Positions 1-11,900 of a stretch of 64,000 nt of DNA are shown piece by piece. The stretch spans positions 2,356,001 to 2,420,000 of the forward strand of contig NZ_CP041216.1 of NCBI RefSeq assembly GCF_020511155.1, given 5' to 3'. Origin of the DNA: Shewanella glacialimarina (GTDB lineage Bacteria; Pseudomonadota; Gammaproteobacteria; Enterobacterales; Shewanellaceae). The notes beneath the pieces were generated by a model. It saw nothing but the letters and a program-made list of their open reading frames with translations. It made no database searches and was not told where the DNA came from. The translations under genes were made by a program, and so were the position numbers. Position 1 is the stretch's first letter; every line of letters begins with the position of its first letter.

Positions 1-13
1 CTGTTTAGGCTGA

Positions 14-1630
14 CTAGCGCATAGCCATTAACATCTCTTGTGGCTGCTCTAAATAGTGCTTCCACAAGTTACAGAATCTCGCAATGGTGCCGCCATCAAT
101 CACACGGTGGTCGCCAGACCAACTGACTTGCATGATTTTACGCGCCTCAACTTCACCTTTGGCATTAAAACGTGGCAATACTTGTAACTTACCTAATGCC
201 ACTATAGCGACTTCAGGTTTGTTAATAATAGGCGTTGCGACTGTGCCACCTAATGCACCTATATTTGAAATAGAAATTGTGCCTTCTTTCAAATCCGCCG
301 GTGATACTCGGCCACTTCTTGCATCTGTGGTCAAACGGGTGATTTCAGCAGCAATATCTAAAATAGATTTTAACTGTACGTCCTTGACGTTTGGTACCAA
401 CAAACCCACTTTTGAATCAACCGCCATCCCAATATTATGGCGAGACTTATAGGTTAACTCTGTGCAATCGGCATTGACTTGACTATTCAAAATCGGGAAC
501 TGAGTTAATGCTAAAGACATGGCTTTCATAAAGAAAGGCATCATAGTTAGCTTAACTTCATCAGTTGAATAGCGCTGCTTCATCGTTTCACGTAATGCGA
601 CCAGCTCAGTTAAATCAAACTCTTCACAATAGGTAAAATGAGGAATAGTCGATACAGATTCAACCATCATTCGCGCCATAATGGCTTTAACGCCTTTAAT
701 TGGCTCGACACGATCTGCTGTATTAATAGTTGCTGTATTAACAGAGCTAGAAACTGTCGCTGAAGGCGCTGTTGTCAAAGCGTTAACCGTTGACACTGGC
801 GCAGAGTTAACAACTCCGCCTTGCTGATGACGTTCTATATCTTCTTTGTATACACGACCATGCTTACCTGAACCTGACACATCGGCAATGTTAATGTCTA
901 AACTGCGCGCTAAACGGCGAACGGCTGGGCTAGCTAGCGCTTTACCTTGAGTAACAGGTTCCGTAGACGAACTGTGGTTTGAACTTGCTGCGTGCTGAGT
1001 ATCTTGTTGGACAACTTCAGCTGTCGCAGCAGTATTAACAAATTCACTTTCAACTTCAATGGCAAATAAAGGTGAATGCACTTTAGCTAACTGACCTTTA
1101 CGGTAATAATGCTTCACAATTTTACCGGCTTTCATTGCTGGTATTTGTACTAGCGCTTTATCTGTCATCACATCAGCAATGGGTTGATCTTCAACAACCA
1201 TTTCACCTTCTGCAACTAACCAATCAACTAATTCACACTCAACAATGCCTTCACCAATATCGGGTAATAGAAAGTCTTCAATTGTTGTGCTTGATACATT
1301 TGCACCACTGACATTAACGGTTGAAGTATCAGCAGTTGCCGTCACAGTTTGTGACGCAGGGATAGTTTCAGCAGAGTCTGCATCTGAATCATCAGCTAAT
1401 CTGACTGAATATAAAGGTGCGTGTACTATCGCTATCTCGCCTTTGGCATAGTACAGCTTAGTGATCACCCCAGCGTTAGGAGCCGGTATTTGCACTAACG
1501 CTTTGTCAGTCATCACATCAGCTATCGGTTGGTCTTCTTCTACTGTGTCACCTTCGGCAACTAACCAATCCACCAACTCGCATTCAACAACGCCTTCACC
1601 AATGTCGGGTAAAATAAAATCTTTAATCAT
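14..1630 (-). CDS. bkdB: Branched-chain 2-oxoacid dehydrogenase E2 (dihydrolipoamide acyltransferase)
   Basis: This is the core E2 subunit of the branched-chain 2-oxoacid dehydrogenase, which moves acyl groups from a lipoyl arm to CoA during valine, leucine and isoleucine breakdown. Two lipoyl domains stand in tandem (about residues 1-75 and 115-195), each with the lipoylation motif MTDKALVQIP. A peripheral subunit-binding domain follows at about 235-270 (SPAVRRLARSLDI), then the catalytic domain with the C-terminal SWSGDHRVIDGG motif. The linkers are rich in Ser, Thr, Val and Ala. A GTG lies two codons upstream, but the ATG at 1630 has AGGAG five bases before it, giving 538 aa. It is the last gene of bkdA1-bkdA2-bkdB, starting 8 bases after bkdA2. 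No E3 (lpd) gene is visible downstream, so the complex probably uses an E3 encoded elsewhere. Confidence 0.95.
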   Translation of the reverse strand: MIKDFILPDIGEGVVECELVDWLVAEGDTVEEDQPIADVMTDKALVQIPAPNAGVITKLYYAKGEIAIVHAPLYSVRLADDSDADSAETIPASQTVTATADTSTVNVSGANVSSTTIEDFLLPDIGEGIVECELVDWLVAEGEMVVEDQPIADVMTDKALVQIPAMKAGKIVKHYYRKGQLAKVHSPLFAIEVESEFVNTAATAEVVQQDTQHAASSNHSSSTEPVTQGKALASPAVRRLARSLDINIADVSGSGKHGRVYKEDIERHQQGGVVNSAPVSTVNALTTAPSATVSSSVNTATINTADRVEPIKGVKAIMARMMVESVSTIPHFTYCEEFDLTELVALRETMKQRYSTDEVKLTMMPFFMKAMSLALTQFPILNSQVNADCTELTYKSRHNIGMAVDSKVGLLVPNVKDVQLKSILDIAAEITRLTTDARSGRVSPADLKEGTISISNIGALGGTVATPIINKPEVAIVALGKLQVLPRFNAKGEVEARKIMQVSWSGDHRVIDGGTIARFCNLWKHYLEQPQEMLMAMR

Positions 1631-1638
1631 GCCCACTC

Positions 1639-2616
1639 CTAAAATGCCATTGTGGTTTTGATGGCTTCAAATGTTTTCAGCTCATCTGGCATATATTCTT
1701 TTTCATGAATAAGTGGATAAGGTGTATCTAAACCACAGACTCGATTGATCGGAGACTCTAAATGTAAGAAACATTCCTGTTGAATCGTCGCCGCGATTTC
1801 ACCCGCAAAACCACCTGTCAATGGTGCTTCATGGTTTATGACTAAGCGGCCTGTTTTCTTAACCGACTTAGCCACAGTATCGATATCCCACGGTGCTAAG
1901 GTACGTAAATCGATAATTTCGCATGAAATACCTTCTTTAGCCGCCATAGCACAGGCTTTCTCAACGATTTCAACCTGAGCGCCCCAGGCTAAAACAGTCA
2001 CATCTGTGCCCTGTTTAACCACGTCAGCTTTACCAAGTTCGATAATGTAATCGCCTTCAGGCACTTCCCCAACGGATGCGCGATATAAACGCTTTGGCTC
2101 GAAGAAAATCACTGGATTTGGATCGCGGATTGAGGCTAACAATAATCCTTTAGCTTGCTCAGGATTACGCGGTATAACCACTTTTAATCCCGGAGTTTGG
2201 GTAAAGTACGCTTCTGGAGACTGGGAGTGATAATGACCACCAGCAATACCACCACCATAAGGGGTGCGGAAGGTTAATCCACCCACATTAAACTCATTAC
2301 CACTGCGATAACGGAATTTAGCCGTTTCATTGACGATTTGATCGAACGCTGGAAAAATATAATCTGCAAACTGGATCTCAGCTACCGCGGTCATGCCGTG
2401 TGCAGCTAAACCGTTAGCAAAACCCGCAATACCTTGTTCGGTTAGTGGTGTATTAAAGCAGCGATCACGACCAAACTGCTCTTGTAATCCAGAAGTTGCT
2501 CGAAAAACACCACCGAAGTGGCCAACATCTTCCCCAAAAACTACCATGCGCTCATCGGCTTTCATGGCAATTGATAACGCCTCATTGATGGCGTGTAACA
2601 TATTCATTTGAGCCAC
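1639..2616 (-). CDS. bkdA2: Branched-chain 2-oxoacid dehydrogenase E1 beta subunit
   Basis: This 325-aa protein has the transketolase-like pyrimidine-binding domain in its N-terminal half and the transketolase C-terminal domain after about residue 195. Segments such as [27 protein letters not shown] and [17 protein letters not shown] are typical of E1 beta subunits of the branched-chain and acetoin families. With the alpha subunit it forms the thiamine-diphosphate E1 enzyme that decarboxylates branched 2-oxoacids and acylates the lipoyl arm of E2. The start is a GTG, with GGGAGA inside the end of bkdA1 about nine bases upstream. Only three bases separate it from bkdA1, which indicates tight co-translation. 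Confidence 0.95.
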   Translation of the reverse strand: MAQMNMLHAINEALSIAMKADERMVVFGEDVGHFGGVFRATSGLQEQFGRDRCFNTPLTEQGIAGFANGLAAHGMTAVAEIQFADYIFPAFDQIVNETAKFRYRSGNEFNVGGLTFRTPYGGGIAGGHYHSQSPEAYFTQTPGLKVVIPRNPEQAKGLLLASIRDPNPVIFFEPKRLYRASVGEVPEGDYIIELGKADVVKQGTDVTVLAWGAQVEIVEKACAMAAKEGISCEIIDLRTLAPWDIDTVAKSVKKTGRLVINHEAPLTGGFAGEIAATIQQECFLHLESPINRVCGLDTPYPLIHEKEYMPDELKTFEAIKTTMAF

Positions 2617-2619
2617 GGC

Positions 2620-3798
2620 TTATAGTCTCCCTGCACTTTTTGGATAGGCTTTAGGATATTTGTTGATGTGTTCTTTCAACTCTTTAAGCTGCTTTTTCAG
2701 CACTGCAGTTGGTTGATCTAACACATCTTCAATAATTTCATCTAATCGAGGTACAGGTATCTTCTCGGCGACTTTCACCGCAGCAAGCACTTCTTCACGG
2801 TATTTCTCGTGGGCTTTACTGTCATCAGCTTCGTTAATCCAACCTTTATTGATTAACCATAGCTTGAAGCGTTTTACCGGGTCATGTTGTTGCCATTTTG
2901 CTTCTTCATCTTTAGAGCGATATCCCGATGGATCATCTGATGATGAATGCGCACCAAGACGATACGTCATGGCTTCAATTAATACTGGTGCATTGTGCTC
3001 TAATGCATAAGCACGCGCTTGCTGTGTTGCAGCCAGTACAGCCAACATATCATTCCCATCAACACGAATAGTATGCATGCCATAACCTACACCGCGACTG
3101 GCAATACCGTTACCCGCGAATTGCTCTTCTGTTGGGGTTGAAATAGCATAGCCATTGTTACGGCAGAAAAAGATGACTGGGGCTTTTAACACCGCGGCCA
3201 TATTTAAGCCTGCATGGAAGTCACCTTCTGATGCTGCACCTTCGCCAAAATAACAAATAGTGACATTACGCTCGCCTTTTAGCTTTTGCGCATATGCAAC
3301 GCCAGTAGCTTGCGGTATTTGAGTGGCTAAAGGAGATGAAATAGTATGGTAATTAAGCGCTTTACTACCATAGTGGATTGGCATTTGACGGCCTTTACCC
3401 AAATCTTTTTCATTACTGAACATCTGATTCATAAATTGTTCAGTGGTAAAACCACGATAACGCAGTGCAGCATGCTCACGGTACTGAGCTAAAATCACAT
3501 CACCTTGGTCTAACGCAGCAACACTACCAATAATGGCCGCCTCTTCACCGGTACAGGTCATATAAAAGCTAATACGCCCCTGGCGCTGTGCACCTAACAT
3601 ACGTTCATCTAAAACTCGGGTAAATATGCAAGTGTCATAGATTTTCGCCGCTAAATCTTGATCGATAACGGGTAACACTGCGTTTTCGTAAGTGTTGCCA
3701 TCTGCCTGTAAAACACGCAAAATGGGAATGTGCAATGACGCCTTGTCGAGAAAGCTGACACGATGCACTGTTTCGTTGCTCAGTGGTGCGTTGCTCAT
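2620..3798 (-). CDS. bkdA1: Branched-chain 2-oxoacid dehydrogenase E1 alpha subunit
   Basis: This 392-aa thiamine-diphosphate-binding E1 alpha subunit is the first gene of the operon. The ThDP fold motif runs from about residue 190 (GEGAASEGDFHAGLNMAAV) to the NNGYAIST segment. The phosphorylation-loop-like region TYRLGAHSSSDDPSGYR marks the branched-chain rather than the pyruvate enzyme. Together with BkdA2 it carries out the oxidative decarboxylation step of branched-chain amino-acid catabolism in the cytoplasm. About 70 bases upstream of the ATG is a perfect 14-base palindrome built on ACGT that may be the operator of the whole operon. Confidence 0.95.
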   Translation of the reverse strand: MSNAPLSNETVHRVSFLDKASLHIPILRVLQADGNTYENAVLPVIDQDLAAKIYDTCIFTRVLDERMLGAQRQGRISFYMTCTGEEAAIIGSVAALDQGDVILAQYREHAALRYRGFTTEQFMNQMFSNEKDLGKGRQMPIHYGSKALNYHTISSPLATQIPQATGVAYAQKLKGERNVTICYFGEGAASEGDFHAGLNMAAVLKAPVIFFCRNNGYAISTPTEEQFAGNGIASRGVGYGMHTIRVDGNDMLAVLAATQQARAYALEHNAPVLIEAMTYRLGAHSSSDDPSGYRSKDEEAKWQQHDPVKRFKLWLINKGWINEADDSKAHEKYREEVLAAVKVAEKIPVPRLDEIIEDVLDQPTAVLKKQLKELKEHINKYPKAYPKSAGRL

Positions 3799-3866
3799 AA
3801 TGTGCTCTTGTTCTTGTGAGATGCTACCTCAAGAGTAGCAGTCTAATTATAGTTTGCCGACAAACA

Positions 3867-3880
3867 TTACGTTAACGTAA
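3867..3880. promoter_or_regulatory. Perfect ACGT palindrome upstream of bkd operon, LiuR-like operator candidate
   Basis: TTACGTTAACGTAA is a perfect 14-base inverted repeat, 69-82 bases upstream of the bkdA1 start. Directly repeated ACGT half sites of this form resemble, as I remember them, the operators of LiuR, the MerR-family regulator of branched-chain amino-acid catabolism in gammaproteobacteria. The palindrome is seen; the assignment to LiuR is inference from gene content. Confidence 0.5.
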
Positions 3881-3964
3881 ACTTCCATACAATAGTTTAG
3901 CCAGGCCATTAATGAATTCTTAGTCTGTTAAATTGTATAATTTGCTTTACGCTAACTCAGTAGC

Positions 3965-5008
3965 CTACTGTACATCTTCATTTGGTGCAGGTACTAGGCA
4001 CAATACGGTTCGTTGACCTATAGGTACTTTAGCATTAGGAAACACTATCGCCTCGACTTCTTGTTGCACTTTTATCTCAGTGCCGGCCTCTGTTGCAAGG
4101 GTTTCACCTTGGTTAAATTGACTAAAATTGGGTGCATCATTAGCAAAGCTGAAAGCAAAATCGTCAGCACTTTTATTAATTGAACGCGATACTTTGTATA
4201 AATTCAATGATGCTGAATTATAGTCTGGCAACTTGACCACATCTTGGGTAATTAACGCCGTTAACATTTTGTGGGTATCTTCAAAACGAGTCATATCGTT
4301 TTCGCCAAATGGCATGACTTTACCCAACTCAACCGTAAACGCATCGGCCTTGAAGTGCTCAGAAGAGTAATAGCTGAATGTGGTTGTGGGCTCATGGTGA
4401 AACAATATGGTGTCGACGCCACATGCAGCCAAAAACATCATTTGCTCACCACTAAATGCTCGACCTGGGCGGTATGGATAAATAGCAAATTTTTCATGTT
4501 TTGATGGGCGTATCGCTGTATGCAAATCGTAATGAATACGCTGACTACCTGATACGCCATTATTGAAAAAGTCGGCCACATACTTTTCTAAAGCTTTGGC
4601 ACGAATACGCTCAGCATTAACTAACCCCTGTCCTTTTGAATGGGCACCGCTAAATAAACGGTTCATATTCTCTTCTAGAAAACGGGTTTTATTAAGTATT
4701 GACGAAGGATTGCCAATTAAAAACAATAGTCGATGTTGAGTAATAATAGTTTCACTCAATAACGACTTAATCAGTTGATTACAAATCTCAATCGGTGCGG
4801 TTTCATTACCATGCACAGCACACGACAGTACAATATCTTTTTTAGCAGTGGCAGTTGCAGTTAACGGGGTAAATACAATCACACCGGTATCAAGGATATC
4901 AACCTGAGTGTGGTCCCCTAAATGAAAATGGTACTGCTGTGGTAGTGAAAGCGGGCTTGCTAAAGTAAAAGCTAGAAAATCTCTGGTATCCATAAGCGGT
5001 AAAGTCAA
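3965..5008 (-). CDS. astE: Succinylglutamate desuccinylase
   Basis: AstE catalyses the last step of the arginine succinyltransferase pathway, hydrolysing N-succinylglutamate to succinate and glutamate. The AstE/aspartoacylase zinc-binding pattern is present: HGNE (zinc His and Glu) near residue 85 and the third ligand in HYDLHTAIR near residue 165. The frame is open to a TTG at 5038, but AAGGAG sits six bases before a second TTG at 5008, which I take as the start (347 aa, close to the family size of about 340). An in-frame ATG at 4993 is too far from that ribosome-binding site. No other ast gene is present, so it is separated from the rest of the pathway. Confidence 0.9.
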   Translation of the reverse strand: MTLPLMDTRDFLAFTLASPLSLPQQYHFHLGDHTQVDILDTGVIVFTPLTATATAKKDIVLSCAVHGNETAPIEICNQLIKSLLSETIITQHRLLFLIGNPSSILNKTRFLEENMNRLFSGAHSKGQGLVNAERIRAKALEKYVADFFNNGVSGSQRIHYDLHTAIRPSKHEKFAIYPYRPGRAFSGEQMMFLAACGVDTILFHHEPTTTFSYYSSEHFKADAFTVELGKVMPFGENDMTRFEDTHKMLTALITQDVVKLPDYNSASLNLYKVSRSINKSADDFAFSFANDAPNFSQFNQGETLATEAGTEIKVQQEVEAIVFPNAKVPIGQRTVLCLVPAPNEDVQ

Positions 5009-5211
5009 TTTAAGCTCCTTGTTGTTTTTATTATGCAAATCTGGACAGTTTGCTTGTATTTCCTACGTCTAATTCTACCACAAGCCAAACAAAATGAAAT
5101 TGATCGCCACTAAACTGCAGTTAAAGACGAATCAATGCTTGCAATAATGGTTAAACTTGAACACAATTATAGCCATCTAGACTTCTATTAAAACTTTTGT
5201 AAGGGTGTGTC

Positions 5212-6847
<1,636 letters not shown>

Positions 6848-6889
6848 TCATTTCTGTTCGCTTTGATCCTTGGATTAAAGGGCACAATT

Positions 6890-6919
6890 AAAAATGCCAA
6901 TCGCAAGATTGGCATTTTT
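6890..6919. terminator. Bidirectional terminator between trxB and GNAT gene
   Basis: A 13-base perfect stem (AAAAATGCCAATC / GATTGGCATTTTT) with a GCAA tetraloop. The A run on one side and the T run on the other suit both converging genes. Confidence 0.9.
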
Positions 6920-6980
6920 GTATGTAGACCCTTGTCAGCGAGGATAATAATCTTACGTTCGCTGAGGTACTACATCACGG

Positions 6981-7610
6981 CTATTTGTTAAGCGAAAGAC
7001 GATAAAAAACCACTTGCTGATTGTCAGGAACATCAGGATGAGCTTGTTTTTTAACAAAGGTCATGCCCAACTTTTTCATAATATTAATTGAGCCAGTATT
7101 ATCTTCATCGGCTATCGCACTCAATGAAGTGACTTCGGTATGATTAGTAACTAGATCAGCAACTGCCTTGGCCGCCTCAGTGGCGATGCCCTTTCCCCAG
7201 GTAGATTGCTTAAAACGCCAGCCGAGCTCAATGTCATGTAAATGAGGATTATCAGTAAAAAAGAACATCGGCCTCACTAAAATCCAACCTAAAAACTGCC
7301 CAGCCCGCTCTTCTGTAACTCTGTTGCTCTCAGTAGTAACAAATGCGGCTTTAGCAATAACCTTCCATAAACCATATCCTTTTAGGGGATTATGATAGCG
7401 GCGTAGTCTGGGCATAAAGCGTTGTTCAATGTCTTCCATGGTTGTTTTACGCCCACCATTAATGTAACGCATCACGGCTTCATCTTGATCAAGCTCAAAC
7501 AGTAAGTCTTGTTCATTTAAAGACATTTGTATCAAGCTCAGACGCGCAGTTTCAATAACAGTAGGTACCGATTCGGCGGTGATAGGCTGACAAGCGTGAT
7601 CATTTTCCAT
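6981..7610 (-). CDS. GNAT family N-acetyltransferase
   Basis: This 209-aa protein fits the RimJ/RimL-like Acetyltransf_3 branch of GNAT enzymes. It starts with the typical ETARLSLIQMSLNEQDLLF strand-helix and contains DIELGWRFKQSTWGKGIATEA, the acetyl-CoA-binding motif A (R/Q-x-x-G-x-G/A), at about residues 145-165. The end, ADEDNTGSINIMKKLGMTF, is the usual N-S-x-x-x-x-K-x-G-F/M motif B. The substrate cannot be predicted; relatives modify ribosomal proteins, amino acids or spermidine-like compounds. It converges on trxB and stands alone. Confidence 0.85.
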   Translation of the reverse strand: MENDHACQPITAESVPTVIETARLSLIQMSLNEQDLLFELDQDEAVMRYINGGRKTTMEDIEQRFMPRLRRYHNPLKGYGLWKVIAKAAFVTTESNRVTEERAGQFLGWILVRPMFFFTDNPHLHDIELGWRFKQSTWGKGIATEAAKAVADLVTNHTEVTSLSAIADEDNTGSINIMKKLGMTFVKKQAHPDVPDNQQVVFYRLSLNK

Positions 7611-7789
7611 TAATATCTCGTATTTATTCGCTTATTGACACACAAGTTTACACATTGAAATAACACACAAACAACATATAGATTAATATAACCTTAAATA
7701 TGCTTGGAAACGAAACTGCAACCAGGCTAAAAAGATAAAACTGACAACAATCATTACATAAAAATAATCAGATAAATTGAGGAAGAGTC

Positions 7790-8986
7790 GTGGCGACAAA
7801 AAAACAGATTATATTACCCATAGTTGTCTTAGGACTGGGTATTGGCGCATTAGCAGGGATTTCAGCTTTAAAAAAGCCGCCTGAAGAAAAACCTGCACTG
7901 GATACCACTCCTTTGGTTTCAGTCGAAGAGATCCAATTTCAGCCAATGATGTTTAACGTATCGTCATATGGTGTAGTTAATCCGAAATATAATACCAATT
8001 TAGTGTCACAGGTAATGGGTGAAATAACCTATTTATCTGATTCATTTGTCAAAGGTGGATTTGTTAAAGCTGGCGATATTTTAGCTAAAATTGATGCCAG
8101 TGACTATGAAGCCGATTTATTAGATGCTCAGGCCAGTATTGCTTCGGCAAAAGCAGCCTTGGTACAAGAACGCGCTAACGTAAAAGTGGCTGAAACAGAA
8201 TGGGCTCAAATTAGTAACGGAACGCCTACTGATTTAAGTCTACGTAAACCGCAATTAGCACAAGAAATAGCAAAATTAAAAAGTGCAGAAGCGGGCTTAC
8301 ATCGCGCACAACGAAATCTTGAACGAACGGTTATCCGCGCTCCATATGATTCATTAGTCTCTAGCCGAGAAGTGGGTTTAGGCTCTTATGTTAGCAAGGG
8401 CACACCTGTCGGGGCACTATTAAGTACTGACATTGCAGAAGTCCGCTTACCGCTAGCAGATAAAGAAATTCAATACCTTGAAGCCAAAGGCGTTAATGCC
8501 ACTGTTGAACTAGTTGGTAACTTTGCCGGCAGTAAACAAGAATGGATCGGTAAAATCGTTCGCAGCGAAGGCGTTGTAGACAGTAAAAGCCGTATGACCT
8601 ACTTAGTCGCTGAAATTGTTGATCCCTATGGATTAAAAGCCGACAAGCGCGAATTACGATATGGCACTTATGTTACCGCCAATATTAGCGGTGCAAGCGC
8701 TGGAGAAGTTACCATTGTTCCTCGTCACCTGATTGTTAACGGTCAAGTTGCTATTATGGACGATGAAAAATTATTACGTTACATAGATGTCACCATGCTG
8801 CGTCAAGAAGGCTCTAAAGTAGTTATTTCTGATGGTCTTGAAAATGGCATGAAACTGATTACCTCAGCATTAGATTATCCTATTGAAGGCATGAAGCTAG
8901 CACTGCCAGAAGACAGGATACTGCAAAAAGAGACCCAAGCTGAAGCAGCACAAAGCACTGAATTAGCAATGGATAGTGAGGATTAA
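7790..8986 (+). CDS. RND efflux periplasmic adaptor (membrane fusion protein)
   Basis: This 398-aa HlyD/AcrA-type adaptor would link an inner-membrane RND pump to an outer-membrane channel. An N-terminal hydrophobic anchor (residues 6-26) ends in a GALAGISAL segment without a lipobox Cys. A split biotinyl-lipoyl region (VSQVMGEITYLSDSFVKGGFVKAGDILAKID and the later TVIRAPYDSLVSSREVGLGSYVSKG) brackets an alpha-helical hairpin. The start is a GTG with GAGGAAG upstream. The stop overlaps the next gene's start by one base (TAATG), so pump and adaptor are co-translated. No TolC-like gene is adjacent. Confidence 0.9.
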   Translation: MATKKQIILPIVVLGLGIGALAGISALKKPPEEKPALDTTPLVSVEEIQFQPMMFNVSSYGVVNPKYNTNLVSQVMGEITYLSDSFVKGGFVKAGDILAKIDASDYEADLLDAQASIASAKAALVQERANVKVAETEWAQISNGTPTDLSLRKPQLAQEIAKLKSAEAGLHRAQRNLERTVIRAPYDSLVSSREVGLGSYVSKGTPVGALLSTDIAEVRLPLADKEIQYLEAKGVNATVELVGNFAGSKQEWIGKIVRSEGVVDSKSRMTYLVAEIVDPYGLKADKRELRYGTYVTANISGASAGEVTIVPRHLIVNGQVAIMDDEKLLRYIDVTMLRQEGSKVVISDGLENGMKLITSALDYPIEGMKLALPEDRILQKETQAEAAQSTELAMDSED

Positions 8987-11900
8987 TGATGGAGGACACC
9001 AATAAGGGGCTAATTGCCTGGTTTGCGCGTAACTCTGTTGCAGCTAACCTGTTAATGATCATTATCATCATCGGTGGTTTACTCACCGCCAACTCTATCC
9101 GTAAACAGTTTTTCCCTGCGGTAGAAATTAACTGGATTGAATTCAGCGCAGTTTATTCAGGCACGGCACCACAGGAAGTTGAGGAAGGCATTACGGTTAA
9201 AATTGAACAAGCACTTGAGCGGGTTCAAGGCCTTAAAAGAATTATCACTTATTCAAATAGAAACATGGCAAATGGCTATTTTCAAATTGAAGATGAGTAT
9301 GATCCACAGGTAGTGTTGGAAGAAGTTAAGTCTGAAATTGACTCAATCTCTACCTTCCCTGCTGGCATGGAACCGCCAAAAGTAGAACAAATTAAAATAC
9401 GTCAAGAAGTCATGTACCTCAGTTTATATGGCGATTTAGAGCAACGTCAGTTAAAAGATTTAGGTGAGCGTATTCATCAAGAGATGATGCAACTGCCAGG
9501 GGTTAATATCACCGAATACTATGGTGGTTTGGCGTATGAAATTAGTATCGAAGTCAGTAAAGATCGTTTGCGTGAATTCGGCCTAAGCTTTAATGATGTA
9601 GCAGAAGCGGTACGCGGCTATTCTCGCAATATGTCAGCGGGACAAATCAAAGCGGAAAACGGCTATATTAATCTACGAGTAGAAAACCAGGCGTATGTCG
9701 GTTATGAGTTTGAAGATTTACCACTGCTCACACTAGAGGATGGCACTACCGTATTAGTCGGTGATGTCGCAACCGTCACCGATGGTTTTGAAGATGGTAT
9801 TCAGTACTCTAAGTTTAATGGTAAAAACTCAGTCACTTTCTTTATTGGTGCTGCGCGTAATCAAAGTATTACCGATGTCGCTGAAACTATCCGTACCTAT
9901 GTAGAAAAGAAACAGAAATCTCTTCCCACTGGTGTCAATTTTGAGCCTTGGGTAGATATGACCTATTACTTAGAAGGTCGTTTAGACTTGATGCTAGACA
10001 GCATGAAAACCGGTGCAGTGCTGGTGTTTTTAATGTTAGCGTTATTTTTACGTGTGCGTCTCGCCTTTTGGGTCATGATGGGTTTACCTGTTTGTTTCTT
10101 AGGTACGCTGCTCTTTATGCCGCTGTCGTTTATCGACGTCACCATTAACGTGATAAGCTTATTTGCCTTTATTTTAGTGCTAGGGATAGTAGTCGACGAT
10201 GCCATTGTAATGGGTGAAAGTGCCCACACAGAGTGTCAAGAAAATGGTCAAAATGTAGAGAACGTTATTCGCGGTGTACAGCGCGTAGCTATGCCTGCCA
10301 CATTTGGTGTATTAACCACAATTGCCGCATTTTTACCGATAACCTTAGACAATGGTCCTTCAAGTGCCTTTGGTCAAGCTATTGGTTATGTTGTTATTTT
10401 ATGTTTGTTTTTCTCTCTGGTTGAATCAAAACTGATTTTACCTTCGCATTTAGCCCATATGAAAAAGCCTAAAGTGGTTCAGCCAGGGTCTAAAAATCCA
10501 TTGGATTGGTTACGCAATGGGGTTAACTATGTGCAATCGCACGTTGATACTGGCCTAAGCTGGTTTATTGAAACCGTTTACCGCCCAAGCTTAGAAGTGG
10601 CGGTTAAGTACCGCTATACCGTGATAATGGTGTTTATTAGCTTAATCCTGATCTGTGTTGGCTTATATGCTGGTGGCTTAGTCCGCTTTATCGGTCAACC
10701 TAAAATTCCTCACGATTTTCCACGTGTTAAAGTGGAAATGAATGTCGATGCATCCGAAAAAGCCACTCTTGAAGCCGCATTAGCCATTGAATCTACCTTG
10801 TATAATGTCGATAAAGAACTGGTTAAAACCTATGGTCAAGGCATGATTGCAGAAATGCAGATAGATCTTCGCGGTCGTACTAGCGCAGAAATTATGACTA
10901 AATTAGTCGACCCAAGTATACGTCCTATCAATACCTTTGAAGTGGCTGAGCTATGGCGTCAAGCCATGCCGCTTATTCCTGGGGTCAAATCCTTCACTAT
11001 ACAAGACAGTTTATTTGGTGGTGGCCGAGAAGATGGCGATATTAGTTTCCGCCTAGAAGGTAAAGATGAATCACAACTAGTGGCAGCCTCCCTTGCACTA
11101 AGAGACAAGCTTGCCTCACTAAAAGGTGTGAGCGACATCAATGACAGCCGACAATCAAGTGCTAAAGAAGTGCAATTTGAACTAAAGCCACTGGCCCACA
11201 GTTTAGGACTGAGCTTAGCCAATATTGCGGGTCAGGTCGGTAACAGTTTTTATGGATTAGAAGCACAACGTATTATTCGCAACGGCGAAGAAATTAAAGT
11301 CATGCTTCGTTACCCTGAAGAGCAACGTAACTCTATTGCGTTAGTGCAGGATGTATTAATTAAAACCAGCCAAGGTGCAGAGCTTCCACTATCGGAAGTC
11401 GCTGAAATTTCAGTGGTACAAGGTGTGAACAGTATTCGACGTGAAAACGGTAACCGGACTATTAACGTTTGGGCTTCTGTGGACGCAGAGCAAGCTGAGC
11501 CATTCAAGTTAGCCAAAGATATACGGGATAATTTTATCCCTGAACTATTAGCTAAATATCCACGAGTAAAAAGTGAAGTCTCTGGCAGTATTCAAGAGCA
11601 ATTAGACAGTGCAGACACCCAAACCCGTGACTTTATTATCTCTTTGCTGGTGATTTACAGCTTACTTGCTATTCCACTGCGCTCGTATTTACAACCTATC
11701 ATGATCATGTCGGTGATCCCATTTGGTGTTATTGGCTCGGTTTTAGGACATATCATCTTAGATATAGACTTAAGTGCCCTGTCAGTATTTGGTATTATTG
11801 CCGCAGCAGGGGTTGTAGTTAACGACAGTCTGGTGATGGTAGATTATGTCAATAAATCACGCATACAAGGGGTGCCAATGAAGTTAGCAGTATTAAATGC

